Source of the DNA: an uncultured Clostridium sp.
GTDB taxonomy: Bacteria > Bacillota > Clostridia > Oscillospirales > Oscillospiraceae
Reading direction: 5' to 3'
DNA length: 32,809 bases
Assembly (NCBI GenBank): GCA_904420465.1
Contig: CAJFVL010000015.1
Coordinates: 1 to 32,809, forward strand
Shown here piece by piece: positions 17,099-24,889 of the stretch. The notes below the pieces were generated by a model. It made no database searches, was not told the DNA's origin, and saw nothing but the letters and a program-made list of their open reading frames with translations. The translations under genes were made by a program, and so were the position numbers. Positions within the stretch are counted from its first letter, which is position 1, and every line of letters starts with the position of its first letter.

Positions 17099-18376
17099 AT
17101 GAGACTTTTAATACGAAACGGACGGGTGGTCCACCCGGTGACCGGAGCGGTACTGCTCCAGGATCTTCTGGCGGAGGATGGAAAAATTGCCCTGATGGAG
17201 CGGGGCATCGACCTGGAGGCGGATGAAACGATCGAGGCCTCCGGCCTGGTGGTTTCCCCGGGCCTTGTGGATATGCACGTCCACCTGCGGGACCCGGGCC
17301 TGACCTATAAGGAGGACATCCTCACCGGCTGCGCCGCCGCGGCCCGGGGGGGCGTCACCTCCATGGCCTGTATGGCCAACACCAGTCCCACGGTGGATAG
17401 TCCGGAGCAGGTGGCCTATGTGCTGGACCGGGCCAGACAGGCCAACGGGGTCCAGGTGTTTCCCATCGCCGCTTTGTCCCGCGGCCTGCGGGGGGAGGAG
17501 CCCACTGACGCCGAGGCGCTGAAAAAGGCGGGGGCGGTGGCTATCTCCGATGACGGCAGCAACGTGGACAACGCCAACCTGATGCGGGATGTGCTGATCC
17601 GCACCCGCCGGCTGGGGCTGCCCGTGCTGTGCCACTGCGAGGACACCACCATGGTGGAGGGCCGGGCGGTGAACGAGGGCAGCGTCTCCCGCCAGCTGTG
17701 GCTGGAGGGCCGGCCTGCCATTGCCGAGGAGATTATGGTCATGCGGGACGCCATGCTGGCCGAGGAGACGGGGGCCCGCGTCCATGTCTGCCATGTGTCC
17801 ACCGCCAAGAGCGTGGACATCATCCGCAGGATGAAAAAGCGGGGGGCCCCCATTACCTGTGAGACCTGTCCCCAGTATTTCACCCTCACCGAGGAGGAGG
17901 TGCTGACTCAGGGGGCCATGGCCCGGGTTAACCCGCCCCTGCGCACTGCCAAGGACGTGAAGGGCATCATCGCCGGACTGAAGGACGGAACCATTGATGT
18001 CATCGCCACCGACCACGCCCCCCACTCCGCCGAGGAAAAGGCACGGCCCCTCACCCGGGCCCCCAGCGGCATGATCGGGCTGGAGACCTCTCTGGCCGTC
18101 ACCCTGACCCAGCTGTACCACACCCAGAAGCTGGATCTGCCCTCCCTCATCCGCCGCATGTCCACCAATCCCGCCGATATCCTGGGCCTGACCAAGGGGC
18201 GCATGTCTTTGGGGGTGGACGCCGACCTGACCATCTTTGACCCCGACGAGGAATGGACGGTGGACCCGGAGCAGTTTGCCTCCAAGGCCCGCAACACCCC
18301 CTTTGCCGGACGGAAACTGAAGGGCCGGGTGAAATATACCATCGTCAAGGGGAGGATCATTTACCGCGACATGTGA
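17099..18376 (+). CDS. pyrC: Dihydroorotase
   Basis: A 425-residue amidohydrolase of the type I (long) dihydroorotase class, closing carbamoyl aspartate to dihydroorotate. Metal and catalytic motifs are VDMHVHLRDPG (two His ligands), CHCEDTTM, VHVCHVST and VIATDHAPHS (catalytic Asp). The Lys that bridges metals in some members is not evident. NTSPTVDSPEQV is the usual early substrate region. GGAGG lies 13 nt before the ATG, a little far. It opens the pyr cluster behind its own promoter; a repeat separates it from pyrF. Confidence 0.96.
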   Translation: MRLLIRNGRVVHPVTGAVLLQDLLAEDGKIALMERGIDLEADETIEASGLVVSPGLVDMHVHLRDPGLTYKEDILTGCAAAARGGVTSMACMANTSPTVDSPEQVAYVLDRARQANGVQVFPIAALSRGLRGEEPTDAEALKKAGAVAISDDGSNVDNANLMRDVLIRTRRLGLPVLCHCEDTTMVEGRAVNEGSVSRQLWLEGRPAIAEEIMVMRDAMLAEETGARVHVCHVSTAKSVDIIRRMKKRGAPITCETCPQYFTLTEEEVLTQGAMARVNPPLRTAKDVKGIIAGLKDGTIDVIATDHAPHSAEEKARPLTRAPSGMIGLETSLAVTLTQLYHTQKLDLPSLIRRMSTNPADILGLTKGRMSLGVDADLTIFDPDEEWTVDPEQFASKARNTPFAGRKLKGRVKYTIVKGRIIYRDM

Positions 18377-18380
18377 GTAA

Positions 18381-18493
18381 AATGAGGAATTAGGAGTTAG
18401 AAATTAGAAGTTATGGCGTCCGGCTTCGCCGGATATTTGGAACCGTGCGCCGCAGGCGCACACAAAAATTCCTCATTCCTAACTTCTAATTTA
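18381..18493. repeat. AT-rich palindromic repeat element between pyrC and pyrF
   Basis: Two perfect inverted pairs flank a GC-rich core: AATGAGGAATT (18381-18391) with AATTCCTCATT (18467-18477), and AATTAGAAGTTA (18402-18413) with TAACTTCTAATT (18480-18491). The left side also has a tandem copy, AATTAGGAGTTA (18388-18399). The core carries two hairpins, TCCGGC-ttc-GCCGGA (18419-18433) and GTGCGCC-gca-GGCGCAC (18445-18461). The arms are far more AT-rich than the region. This resembles dispersed miniature elements seen in clostridial genomes. Confidence 0.7.
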
Positions 18494-18510
18494 CAAGGGA
18501 GGAAGTTATC

Positions 18511-19434
18511 ATGTCATTCGACGTTCTGCAGGACAAGATCCGCGCCATGAAGAATCCCACGGTGGCCGGGCTGGACGCCCGCATCGAGTATGTGCCCGAG
18601 CACATCCGCCGCGCTGCCTTTGAGGAGCACGGCGTGGGCCTGAAGGGGGCCTGTGAGGCTATTTACCAGTTCAATGTGGGCCTCATCGACGCCCTGTGCG
18701 ACATTGTGCCCGCCGTCAAGCCCCAGAGCGCCTACTACGAGAATCTGGGCTGGCGGGGGATGGAGATGCTGGAGCGCACCATTTCCTACGCCAAAAGCCG
18801 AGGCCTGTTCGTCATCGCGGATATCAAGCGGGGGGACATCGGCTCCACCGCCTCCGCTTACGCGGAGGGCTGGCTGTCCGGCGCCAAGATTGAGGGACAG
18901 GTGTTCAAGTCCTTCGACGCCGACTGCGTCACCCTCAACGGCTATATGGGCTCCGACTCCATCAAGCCCTTCCTGGAGGCGGCGAAGGCGGAGGACAAGT
19001 GCGTCTTTGTGCTGGTCAAGACCTCCAACCCCGGCTCCGGCGAGCTGCAGGACCTGGTGGCCGGGGACCGGCTGGTGTACCAGGCCATGGGCGACCTGAA
19101 CGAGCGGATCGCCAAGGGTACCGAGGGCAAGTACGGCTACACCATGGCCGGGGCGGTTACCGGGGCCACCTACCCCTCCGACATCCGGGCTTTGCGCAGG
19201 CGGCTGGAGCACACCTTCTTTCTGGTGCCCGGCTATGGAGCCCAGGGGGGGACCGCCGACGACGTGCGGTATGCCTTTGACAAGTACGGCCACGGGGCCA
19301 TCGTCAACTCCTCCCGGGGCATCATGTGCGCCTGGCAGAAAACGGGGGGCGACGGACACGACTTCCAGGAGGCGGCAAGAAACGCCGCCCTCGCCATGCG
19401 GGACGACATCCGGCAGTTTGTGACCATCGTGTAA
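18511..19434 (+). CDS. pyrF: Orotidine-5'-phosphate decarboxylase
   Basis: A 307-residue TIM-barrel enzyme that decarboxylates OMP to UMP. The catalytic Lys/Asp array is in VIADIKRGDIGSTASAYA. Other motifs are VAGLDARIEYVPEHI, FNVGLIDALCDIVPAVKPQ, VKTSNPGSGELQD, AVTGATYPSDIRALR, FLVPGYGAQGGTADDV and IVNSSRGIM (phosphate binding). The length fits the longer type-2 subfamily found in Firmicutes and actinobacteria rather than the 240-residue type. AGGGAGGAAG precedes the ATG, immediately after the palindromic repeat. Confidence 0.97.
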   Translation: MSFDVLQDKIRAMKNPTVAGLDARIEYVPEHIRRAAFEEHGVGLKGACEAIYQFNVGLIDALCDIVPAVKPQSAYYENLGWRGMEMLERTISYAKSRGLFVIADIKRGDIGSTASAYAEGWLSGAKIEGQVFKSFDADCVTLNGYMGSDSIKPFLEAAKAEDKCVFVLVKTSNPGSGELQDLVAGDRLVYQAMGDLNERIAKGTEGKYGYTMAGAVTGATYPSDIRALRRRLEHTFFLVPGYGAQGGTADDVRYAFDKYGHGAIVNSSRGIMCAWQKTGGDGHDFQEAARNAALAMRDDIRQFVTIV

Positions 19435-19472
19435 CAGCATTTTCTGCACAAAAGAGGGAGGGTGCGGATGCC

Positions 19473-20075
19473 ATGGCAAAGCCCAAATGTGTGTTCTGCG
19501 GTCGGGAGGTCGGCCTGTTAAGCCGCTGTTCCCTCTCCTTCTGCGGTACCAGCCAGGTGGTTTGTTCCAGCTGCAAGCAGCGCTACGATACTGCCTCTCC
19601 CCTCGACCGGGTCGAGCTGGAACAGCAGATGCTGCGCTCCCCTGACCTGGAGAACCGGGAGGCGGTAGAGGCGAATCTGCCCCGGCAGGAGCGGGAGTGG
19701 GACCTGGTGCACAGGCAGAGCGAGCAGGAACAGGCCGCCCGCAAGTGCCCGGTCTGCGGCAGCAGCCTGGTGTGCAGGCTGAAGGATTTTTCCATCGGGG
19801 CAGACGGCGGGGGCGGTCTGCTCACTCTGCTGGCCGACACATATGTGGTGGACCTGTACGCCTGCCCAGTCTGCGGCAAGGTGGAGCTGTACACCGCCGC
19901 CAGCGTTCTGACCCAGGCGAAGGACGAGGCGGAGCAGGTCACCTGCCCCGTCTGCGGCACCCGGCACAGCCCCCTGATCGGCTGTCCCCGATGTGCCCTG
20001 AACCATGCAGAGAAGAGAGGTTCCGCCCAGGAGCAGAGCGGCGAGACAAGTAGCAAGCCGCCCTGGGAGCGGTAA
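19473..20075 (+). CDS. Zinc-ribbon protein, unknown function (first of a tandem pair)
   Basis: A 200-residue soluble protein with six Cys pairs: CVFC, CSSC, and CPVC three times, then CPRC. These suggest about three structural zinc sites. A charged linker (about residues 45-85) separates the N-terminal pair from the C-terminal ribbons; VVDLYACPVCGKVELYTAAS reads like a rubredoxin/zinc-ribbon finger. The N-terminal 65 residues resemble those of the next gene (CxxCG-E-x-G ... C-x2-C-x-x-RY ... L-x-SP-x-L), so the two are probably paralogues. The ATG at 19473 follows GAGGGAGGG. It is 38 bp after pyrF on the same strand. No known pyrimidine protein matches. Confidence 0.8.
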   Translation: MAKPKCVFCGREVGLLSRCSLSFCGTSQVVCSSCKQRYDTASPLDRVELEQQMLRSPDLENREAVEANLPRQEREWDLVHRQSEQEQAARKCPVCGSSLVCRLKDFSIGADGGGGLLTLLADTYVVDLYACPVCGKVELYTAASVLTQAKDEAEQVTCPVCGTRHSPLIGCPRCALNHAEKRGSAQEQSGETSSKPPWER

Positions 20076-20097
20076 AGAACAGTGGGAGGGCTATAAT

Positions 20098-20574
20098 ATG
20101 GCGGACCATTGTCTGTTGTGCGGAAAGGAACTTGGGCGGTGGGACAGTGGCTCGGCGGAGATCTGCGGGATCGCGCAGCCCCTGTGCCGGGACTGCGAAA
20201 AGAGATATAAGCGGGCAGAGGGGGAGGAAAAAGAGGCGCTGCTCCAGCGCTTGATGTCCTCGCCCGGCCTGGTGGACCGGGATTACATCCGGCAGGTCCT
20301 GGATCGGGAGGCGGAACAGCGCCGCCTGCGGGAGGAGAAAGAACAGCGGGACGCCCGGATCAGGGAGGTCCGGGCCCGGCGGCAGTCCGAGCAGTTGAAC
20401 TGCTGCGGTTTTGAGATGGACGCGCTGGGCGTTGTGACCTTCCAGCTGGGGGAGTACTCCCCTCTGCTGGGCGACCTGAGCCATCTGGTTGCGGGCAGCC
20501 TGGAGCTGGCCATGTTCCGCTGCCCCTGCTGCGGACAGGTAAAGTTTTTTGACCCCGGCATAACCCAGCGGTAA
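20098..20574 (+). CDS. Zinc-ribbon protein, unknown function (second of a tandem pair)
   Basis: A 158-residue protein sharing its N-terminal layout with the preceding gene: MADHCLLCGKELGRWD, EICGIAQPLCRDCEKRY, then LLQRLMSSPGLVDRDYI. A highly charged Arg/Glu helix (about residues 65-102, likely coiled coil) leads to a C-terminal part with CC and CPCC Cys groups. AGTGGGAGGG precedes the ATG. It lies 22 bp downstream of its paralogue and just upstream of pyrK, so it is probably cotranscribed. Function unknown; the pair may be metal-binding adaptors. Confidence 0.8.
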   Translation: MADHCLLCGKELGRWDSGSAEICGIAQPLCRDCEKRYKRAEGEEKEALLQRLMSSPGLVDRDYIRQVLDREAEQRRLREEKEQRDARIREVRARRQSEQLNCCGFEMDALGVVTFQLGEYSPLLGDLSHLVAGSLELAMFRCPCCGQVKFFDPGITQR

Positions 20575-20596
20575 ATGGCACGAGGGTGTGATGATA

Positions 20597-21376
20597 ATGA
20601 AAGTAGAACGCAGATGCAAAATCGTCTCCAAGGAGTGGCTCAACCGCGACGTCGTTTATCTGGTGCTGGAGGCAGGAGACATGGTCCGCACCTCGTGGAA
20701 CGGACCGGGGCAGTTCGTCCATATCAAGTGCGGGGACTCCCTGCTTCTCCGCCGGCCTATCTCGGTGTGTTCCTGTCAGGAGGACGACCCAGATGACTTG
20801 GTGTCCATCGTCTTTGAGGTCCGGGGCGAGGGCACCGACTGGCTCTCCCGCCGGGAGGCGGGCGACACGCTGAACGTGCTTGGGCTGGCCGGAAACGGCT
20901 TTGCCATGCGGCCGGAGGGGCGCTACCTGCTGGTGGGGGGCGGCATCGGCATCCCTCCCATGCGGGGCTGCGCCCAGTACACCCATGGCCGCTCCACCGC
21001 CATTCTGGGCGGCCGGTCGGCGGACAAGATCATCCTGCAAAACTGTTTCGCGGACGAGTGCGCCAAGGTGCTCATTGCCACCGACGACGGCTCCCTGGGT
21101 TACCACGGCTTTGTGGACGCTCTGGTCCGCCAGGAGCTGGAGCAGGACAAAAACTATGACGCCGTCCTGGCCTGCGGCCCCAGGCCCATGCTGCGGAACG
21201 TGGCCGAAGTGGCCCGGGAGTTCGGCCTGCCCTGCCAGGTGTCCATGGAGGAGCGGATGGGCTGCGGCGTGGGGGCCTGCCTGGTGTGCGCCTGCGACAT
21301 GGCTGACGGCAGCCGGAAGCATGTCTGCAAGGACGGCCCGGTATTCAATGCCGAGGAGGTGGACTGGGATGCCTGA
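20597..21376 (+). CDS. pyrK: Dihydroorotate dehydrogenase electron-transfer subunit
   Basis: A 259-residue iron-sulfur flavoprotein that passes electrons from PyrD FMN to NAD through FAD and a [2Fe-2S] cluster. Motifs are GPGQFVHIKC, LLRRPISVCSC (FAD-binding R-x-x-S), YLLVGGGIGIPPM (NAD-binding), VLACGPRPML, and the cluster motif CGVGACLVCACDMADGSRKHVC (Cys at C-x4-C-x2-C ... C). Two ATGs compete: 20591 and 20597. GAGGG at 20582-20586 is better spaced for 20597, which I chose. It overlaps pyrD by 8 nt, as expected for a heterotetramer. Confidence 0.95.
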   Translation: MKVERRCKIVSKEWLNRDVVYLVLEAGDMVRTSWNGPGQFVHIKCGDSLLLRRPISVCSCQEDDPDDLVSIVFEVRGEGTDWLSRREAGDTLNVLGLAGNGFAMRPEGRYLLVGGGIGIPPMRGCAQYTHGRSTAILGGRSADKIILQNCFADECAKVLIATDDGSLGYHGFVDALVRQELEQDKNYDAVLACGPRPMLRNVAEVAREFGLPCQVSMEERMGCGVGACLVCACDMADGSRKHVCKDGPVFNAEEVDWDA

Positions 21377-22433
21377 CAAGCGGTTTCCATATCTCCCGGA
21401 GGCGGAAAACTTTTCCGGGGACGTCATCGGAGGCTCGGAGGACCGGTTCGGCCCTGCCCGGCCTGAACCGGCGGACCGCTCGGTCCGCCCCGCCGCCCCG
21501 GAGGAGCAGCTGCCCCCGGTGGACATGTCTGTGGACCTGGCCGGGGTCACCCTGAAAAATCCCGTGGTGGTGGCCTCGGGCACCTTCGGCTTCGGCCGGG
21601 AATACAACCAGTTTTACGACCTGGGTGAACTGGGGGGCATCTGCGCCAAGGGCCTGACCCTCCACCGCCGGGAGGGCAACCCCGCCCCCCGCATCGCCGA
21701 GACACCCATGGGTATTTTAAACTCCGTGGGCCTGCAAAATCCCGGCGTGGATGCCTTCATCGCAGAGGAGCTGCCCTTCCTGCGGCAGTTCGACACCAAG
21801 GTCATCGCCAATATCTCCGGCAGCACCCCGGAGGAGTACGGCATCATGTGCGAGAAGCTGTCGGCGGCGGGGGTGGACCTGATCGAGGTCAACATCTCCT
21901 GCCCCAACGTGAAGGCGGGGGGACTGGCCTACGGCACCCGGCCCGAGCTGGCCGCCGAGGTGACCCAGGTGGCCAAGGCCCACGCGGGAAAAATTCCCGT
22001 GATGGTCAAGCTGTCCCCCAACGTCACCGACATCACCGAGATCGCCAAGGCGGCGGCCGATGCCGGGGCGGACGCATTGTCCCTCATCAACACCATCCGG
22101 GGGATGCGCATTGACGTGAACACACGCTGCCCCATTTTGAAGATGAACACCGGCGGCCTGTCCGGCCCCGCCGTCCTGCCCGTGGCGGTGCGGATGGTGT
22201 GGGAGGTCCACTGCGCGGTGCCCCGCCTGCCCATTCTGGGCATGGGCGGGGTGTCCAAGGGGGCGGACGCCGCCCAGCTGATGCTGGCCGGGGCCCGCGC
22301 CGTGGCGGTGGGCACCGCACTATTTGCCGATCCTTACGCCCCGCTGAAGGTGCGGGACGGTCTGGAGCAGATCGCCGCCCGGCAGGGGCTGTCCGCCGTG
22401 AGGGAGCTGACCGGAGGGGTCAGGCCCTGGTGA
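21369..22433 (+). CDS. pyrD: Dihydroorotate dehydrogenase B, catalytic subunit, with N-terminal extension
   Basis: A 354-residue class 1B FMN enzyme oxidising dihydroorotate to orotate. The core starts near residue 53 (MSVDLAGVTLKNPVVVASGTFGFG). It has the catalytic Cys in EVNISCPNVKAGG, plus VMVKLSPNVTDI, LSLINTIRGM and GMGGVSKGADAAQLMLAGA (FMN phosphate). Family members are about 300 residues, so residues 1-52, rich in Pro/Glu/Ala and probably disordered, are an extension. The ATG at 21369 overlaps the pyrK end; the alternative at 21525 would give the normal length but has no good ribosome site. Confidence 0.93.
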   Translation: MPDKRFPYLPEAENFSGDVIGGSEDRFGPARPEPADRSVRPAAPEEQLPPVDMSVDLAGVTLKNPVVVASGTFGFGREYNQFYDLGELGGICAKGLTLHRREGNPAPRIAETPMGILNSVGLQNPGVDAFIAEELPFLRQFDTKVIANISGSTPEEYGIMCEKLSAAGVDLIEVNISCPNVKAGGLAYGTRPELAAEVTQVAKAHAGKIPVMVKLSPNVTDITEIAKAAADAGADALSLINTIRGMRIDVNTRCPILKMNTGGLSGPAVLPVAVRMVWEVHCAVPRLPILGMGGVSKGADAAQLMLAGARAVAVGTALFADPYAPLKVRDGLEQIAARQGLSAVRELTGGVRPW

Positions 22434-22529
22434 GCTGCCCCAGGGCCTCTATCCCCGGTTTAAGCTGCGGTTGAACGGGCGGAGAACGGCACACACTAAC
22501 CCATCCGCATCGGATGGGAGGTGTCTGCC

Positions 22530-22847
22530 GTGCTTCATGCCGTCATTCAGCGCATCCTGCCCCCGATCATCTCTTTGTGTGAGCTGATGGGCATTTTTGT
22601 GGTGCTGGTCTCCGCAGGGCAGGCGTTTTTTCTCTACTGCCGGGGGCTTGTCACCCGCATCCCCCGGAATGTGAAGTCCCAGCTGGCCAACGGCCTGGCC
22701 ACCAGCCTGGAGTTTAAAATGGCCGCCGAGATTCTTAAGACCGTCCTGGTGCAGGAGCTGAGCGAGCTGCTGACCCTGGGGGCTGTCATCCTGCTGCGCG
22801 GCCTGCTGTCCCTGCTGATCCATGTGGAGATGCGGGAGGACGGCTGA
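22530..22847 (+). CDS. DUF1622 family small membrane protein
   Basis: About 105 residues with two hydrophobic helices (near residues 13-36 and 78-95) around a central amphipathic part, LANGLATSLEFKMAAEILKTVL. That stretch with its E-F-K-x-A-x-E-I pattern matches the DUF1622 family. I chose the GTG at 22530 because GGGAGGTG lies 6 nt upstream; the GTG at 22521 would overlap that ribosome site. A hairpin (22500-22518) precedes it. Function unknown; it follows pyrD but may be separately expressed. Confidence 0.78.
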   Translation: MLHAVIQRILPPIISLCELMGIFVVLVSAGQAFFLYCRGLVTRIPRNVKSQLANGLATSLEFKMAAEILKTVLVQELSELLTLGAVILLRGLLSLLIHVEMREDG

Positions 22848-22888
22848 CCGGGGCGGGTATCCTGTTTTGTAAAGGAAGCATATCACCC

Positions 22889-24046
22889 ATGACTACCATC
22901 TATCTGATTCGTCACGCCGAGGCCGAGGGCAACCTGTACCGCCGCATTCACGGCTGGTACGACGCGCTGATTACCGAAAACGGCTTCCGCCAGATTGAGG
23001 CCCTTCAGCGCCGCTTTCAGGACGTCCGGGTGGACGCGGTGTGGTCCAGCGACCTCCACCGCACCATGACCACCGCCCGGGCCGTCTATGTGCCCAAGGG
23101 GCTGGAGCTGCACACCGACCCCCAGCTGCGGGAGCTCAATTTCGGGGACTGGGAGGACCAGCCCTGGGGCCAGGTGTACCGCGACGAGCCGGAGCGCATC
23201 GGCCAGTTCAACCGCACCGACCCCGCCTGGCGGGCGCCGGGGGGAGAGAGCCTGGCGGAGGCGGGCCGGAGGGCCGGCGGGGCGCTGGAGCGGATCGCAC
23301 GGGAGCATCCGGATCAAACTGTGGCTGTTTTTTCCCACGGCACCGCCATGCGGCAGCTGCTGGCCAATATCAAGGGCCTGTCCCCCCAGGAGTGGCACAC
23401 CATGGGCCACAGCGAGAACACCGCTGTCACCCGGCTGGAGTGGGATGGGGAGCGCTTCCATATTGCGTTTGAGAGCGATGCCTCCCACCTGGACCCGTCC
23501 ATCGCCACCCTGGGCCGGCAGGCCTGGTGGCGGAAGGACGGGGTGCGCCGGGAGGATGTGAATCTGTGGTACCGGCCCATCCGCTGGCCGGAGGAGCGGG
23601 AGCTGTACCTGGAGGCCCGGCGGGAGGCCTGGCGCTCCACCCACGGGGAGAGTGTTCCCTTTGACGGGGAGGGCTTTTTGCGGGATGCCCAGCTTCACCT
23701 GTCCCGCACTCCCTGGGCGGTGACGGCTGCCATGGCGGGTGAGAAGGTGGCCGGCCTGCTTCAGCTGGACCCGGAGCGGTACAGCGGGGAACATGCGGGG
23801 TACATCCCGTTCTGCTACATCTGCCCGGACCGCCGGGGAATGGGCCTGGGGGTCCAGCTCATCGGACAGGCGGTGTCCTTCTACCGCCCGCTGGGACGGG
23901 ACAGCCTGCGGCTGCGCTGCGCCCCTTATAACAGCCGGGCCCAGCATTTTTATGCCAAGCACGGCTTCCGGAAGATCGGGGAGGAGCAGGGGAGCCGGGT
24001 TCCTCTGGACATCCTGGAAAAGTACATCGGGTATGGAGAGCACTGA
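22889..24046 (+). CDS. Fusion: histidine phosphatase + GNAT N-acetyltransferase
   Basis: 385 residues with two domains. Residues 1 to about 205 are a phosphoglycerate-mutase-like histidine phosphatase: YLIRHAEAEGN (catalytic RH), SSDLHRTMTTA, LRELNFGDWED and VAVFSHGTAMR (second His). From about 215 to the end is a GNAT fold, with motif A in YICPDRRGMGLGVQLIGQA (R-x-x-G-x-G acetyl-CoA binding) and NSRAQHFYAKHGFRKIGEE typical of GNAT motif B. AAAGGAAG precedes the ATG. The substrate of either half is unknown. There is no frameshift between the halves, so the fusion is real in this sequence. Confidence 0.92.
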   Translation: MTTIYLIRHAEAEGNLYRRIHGWYDALITENGFRQIEALQRRFQDVRVDAVWSSDLHRTMTTARAVYVPKGLELHTDPQLRELNFGDWEDQPWGQVYRDEPERIGQFNRTDPAWRAPGGESLAEAGRRAGGALERIAREHPDQTVAVFSHGTAMRQLLANIKGLSPQEWHTMGHSENTAVTRLEWDGERFHIAFESDASHLDPSIATLGRQAWWRKDGVRREDVNLWYRPIRWPEERELYLEARREAWRSTHGESVPFDGEGFLRDAQLHLSRTPWAVTAAMAGEKVAGLLQLDPERYSGEHAGYIPFCYICPDRRGMGLGVQLIGQAVSFYRPLGRDSLRLRCAPYNSRAQHFYAKHGFRKIGEEQGSRVPLDILEKYIGYGEH

Positions 24047-24090
24047 CCCGGCCGGCGGCGAACGCCGGCGCGTACGGAAGGAGCGGACGA

Positions 24091-24849
24091 ATGAAATTCA
24101 TATCCTGGAATGTCAACGGCCTGCGGGCCTGTATGAAGAAGGGCTTTCTGGACGTTTACCAGGAGCAGCGGCCCGACTTTCTCTGCCTGCAGGAGACCAA
24201 GATGGAGCGGGGACAGGCTGATATTCCCCTGGGGGATGGGGTGCTGGAATACTGGAACTCCGCTGAAAAAAAGGGCTATTCCGGCACCGCTGTTTTTACC
24301 CCGCATGCCCCTGCGGCTGTGGCTTATGGAATGGACCGGGATCGGCACGACCACGAGGGGCGGCTCATTACCCTGGAGTACGAGCCCTTCTACCTGGTGT
24401 GCTGCTACACCCCCAACGCACAGAACGGGCTGAAGCGGCTGGATTACCGCATGGAATGGGAGGATGACCTGAGGGAGTACCTCATGTCCCTGGACAAAAC
24501 CAAGCCGGTGGTCTACTGCGGCGACCTGAACGTGGCCCACCAGGAGATTGACCTGAAAAACCCAAAGACCAACCGGATGAACGCCGGCTTCACCGACCAG
24601 GAACGGGAAAAGATGACCCGGCTGCTTGCCTCCGGCTTTACCGACAGCTTCCGATACCTCTACCCGGAGGCGACCGGGGCGTATTCCTGGTGGTCCTACC
24701 GCTTCCACGCCCGGGAGAACAACGCGGGGTGGCGGATCGACTACTTTATCGTCTCCAACCGCCTGCGGGACAAGATCCGCCGGGCGGAGATCCTAAGTGA
24801 TGTGACCGGGAGCGACCATTGCCCAGTATTGCTGGAGCTGGACATTTAA
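24091..24849 (+). CDS. xth: Exodeoxyribonuclease III / AP endonuclease
   Basis: A 252-residue base-excision repair enzyme with the complete EEP-fold site: FISWNVNGLRA (Asn), CLQETKME (metal Glu), YSGTAVFT, VCCYTPNAQ (catalytic Tyr), VVYCGDLNVAH (Asp/Asn), GAYSWWSYRFHARENNAGWRIDY (DNA-inserting loop and Asp) and GSDHCPVLLEL (catalytic Asp-His). The length matches bacterial ExoA. GGAAGGAG precedes the ATG. It lies 44 bp after the phosphatase fusion. Confidence 0.97.
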   Translation: MKFISWNVNGLRACMKKGFLDVYQEQRPDFLCLQETKMERGQADIPLGDGVLEYWNSAEKKGYSGTAVFTPHAPAAVAYGMDRDRHDHEGRLITLEYEPFYLVCCYTPNAQNGLKRLDYRMEWEDDLREYLMSLDKTKPVVYCGDLNVAHQEIDLKNPKTNRMNAGFTDQEREKMTRLLASGFTDSFRYLYPEATGAYSWWSYRFHARENNAGWRIDYFIVSNRLRDKIRRAEILSDVTGSDHCPVLLELDI

Positions 24850-24889
24850 CTGGCGGCAGGCGAACATAAGAAAAGAGGTCCTGAATTTC

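Noticed and set aside
22883-24043. 386-codon minus-strand frame opposite the phosphatase-GNAT gene
   Set aside because: Almost exact mirror of the real gene, Pro/Gly/His/Leu-rich, with no domain pattern.
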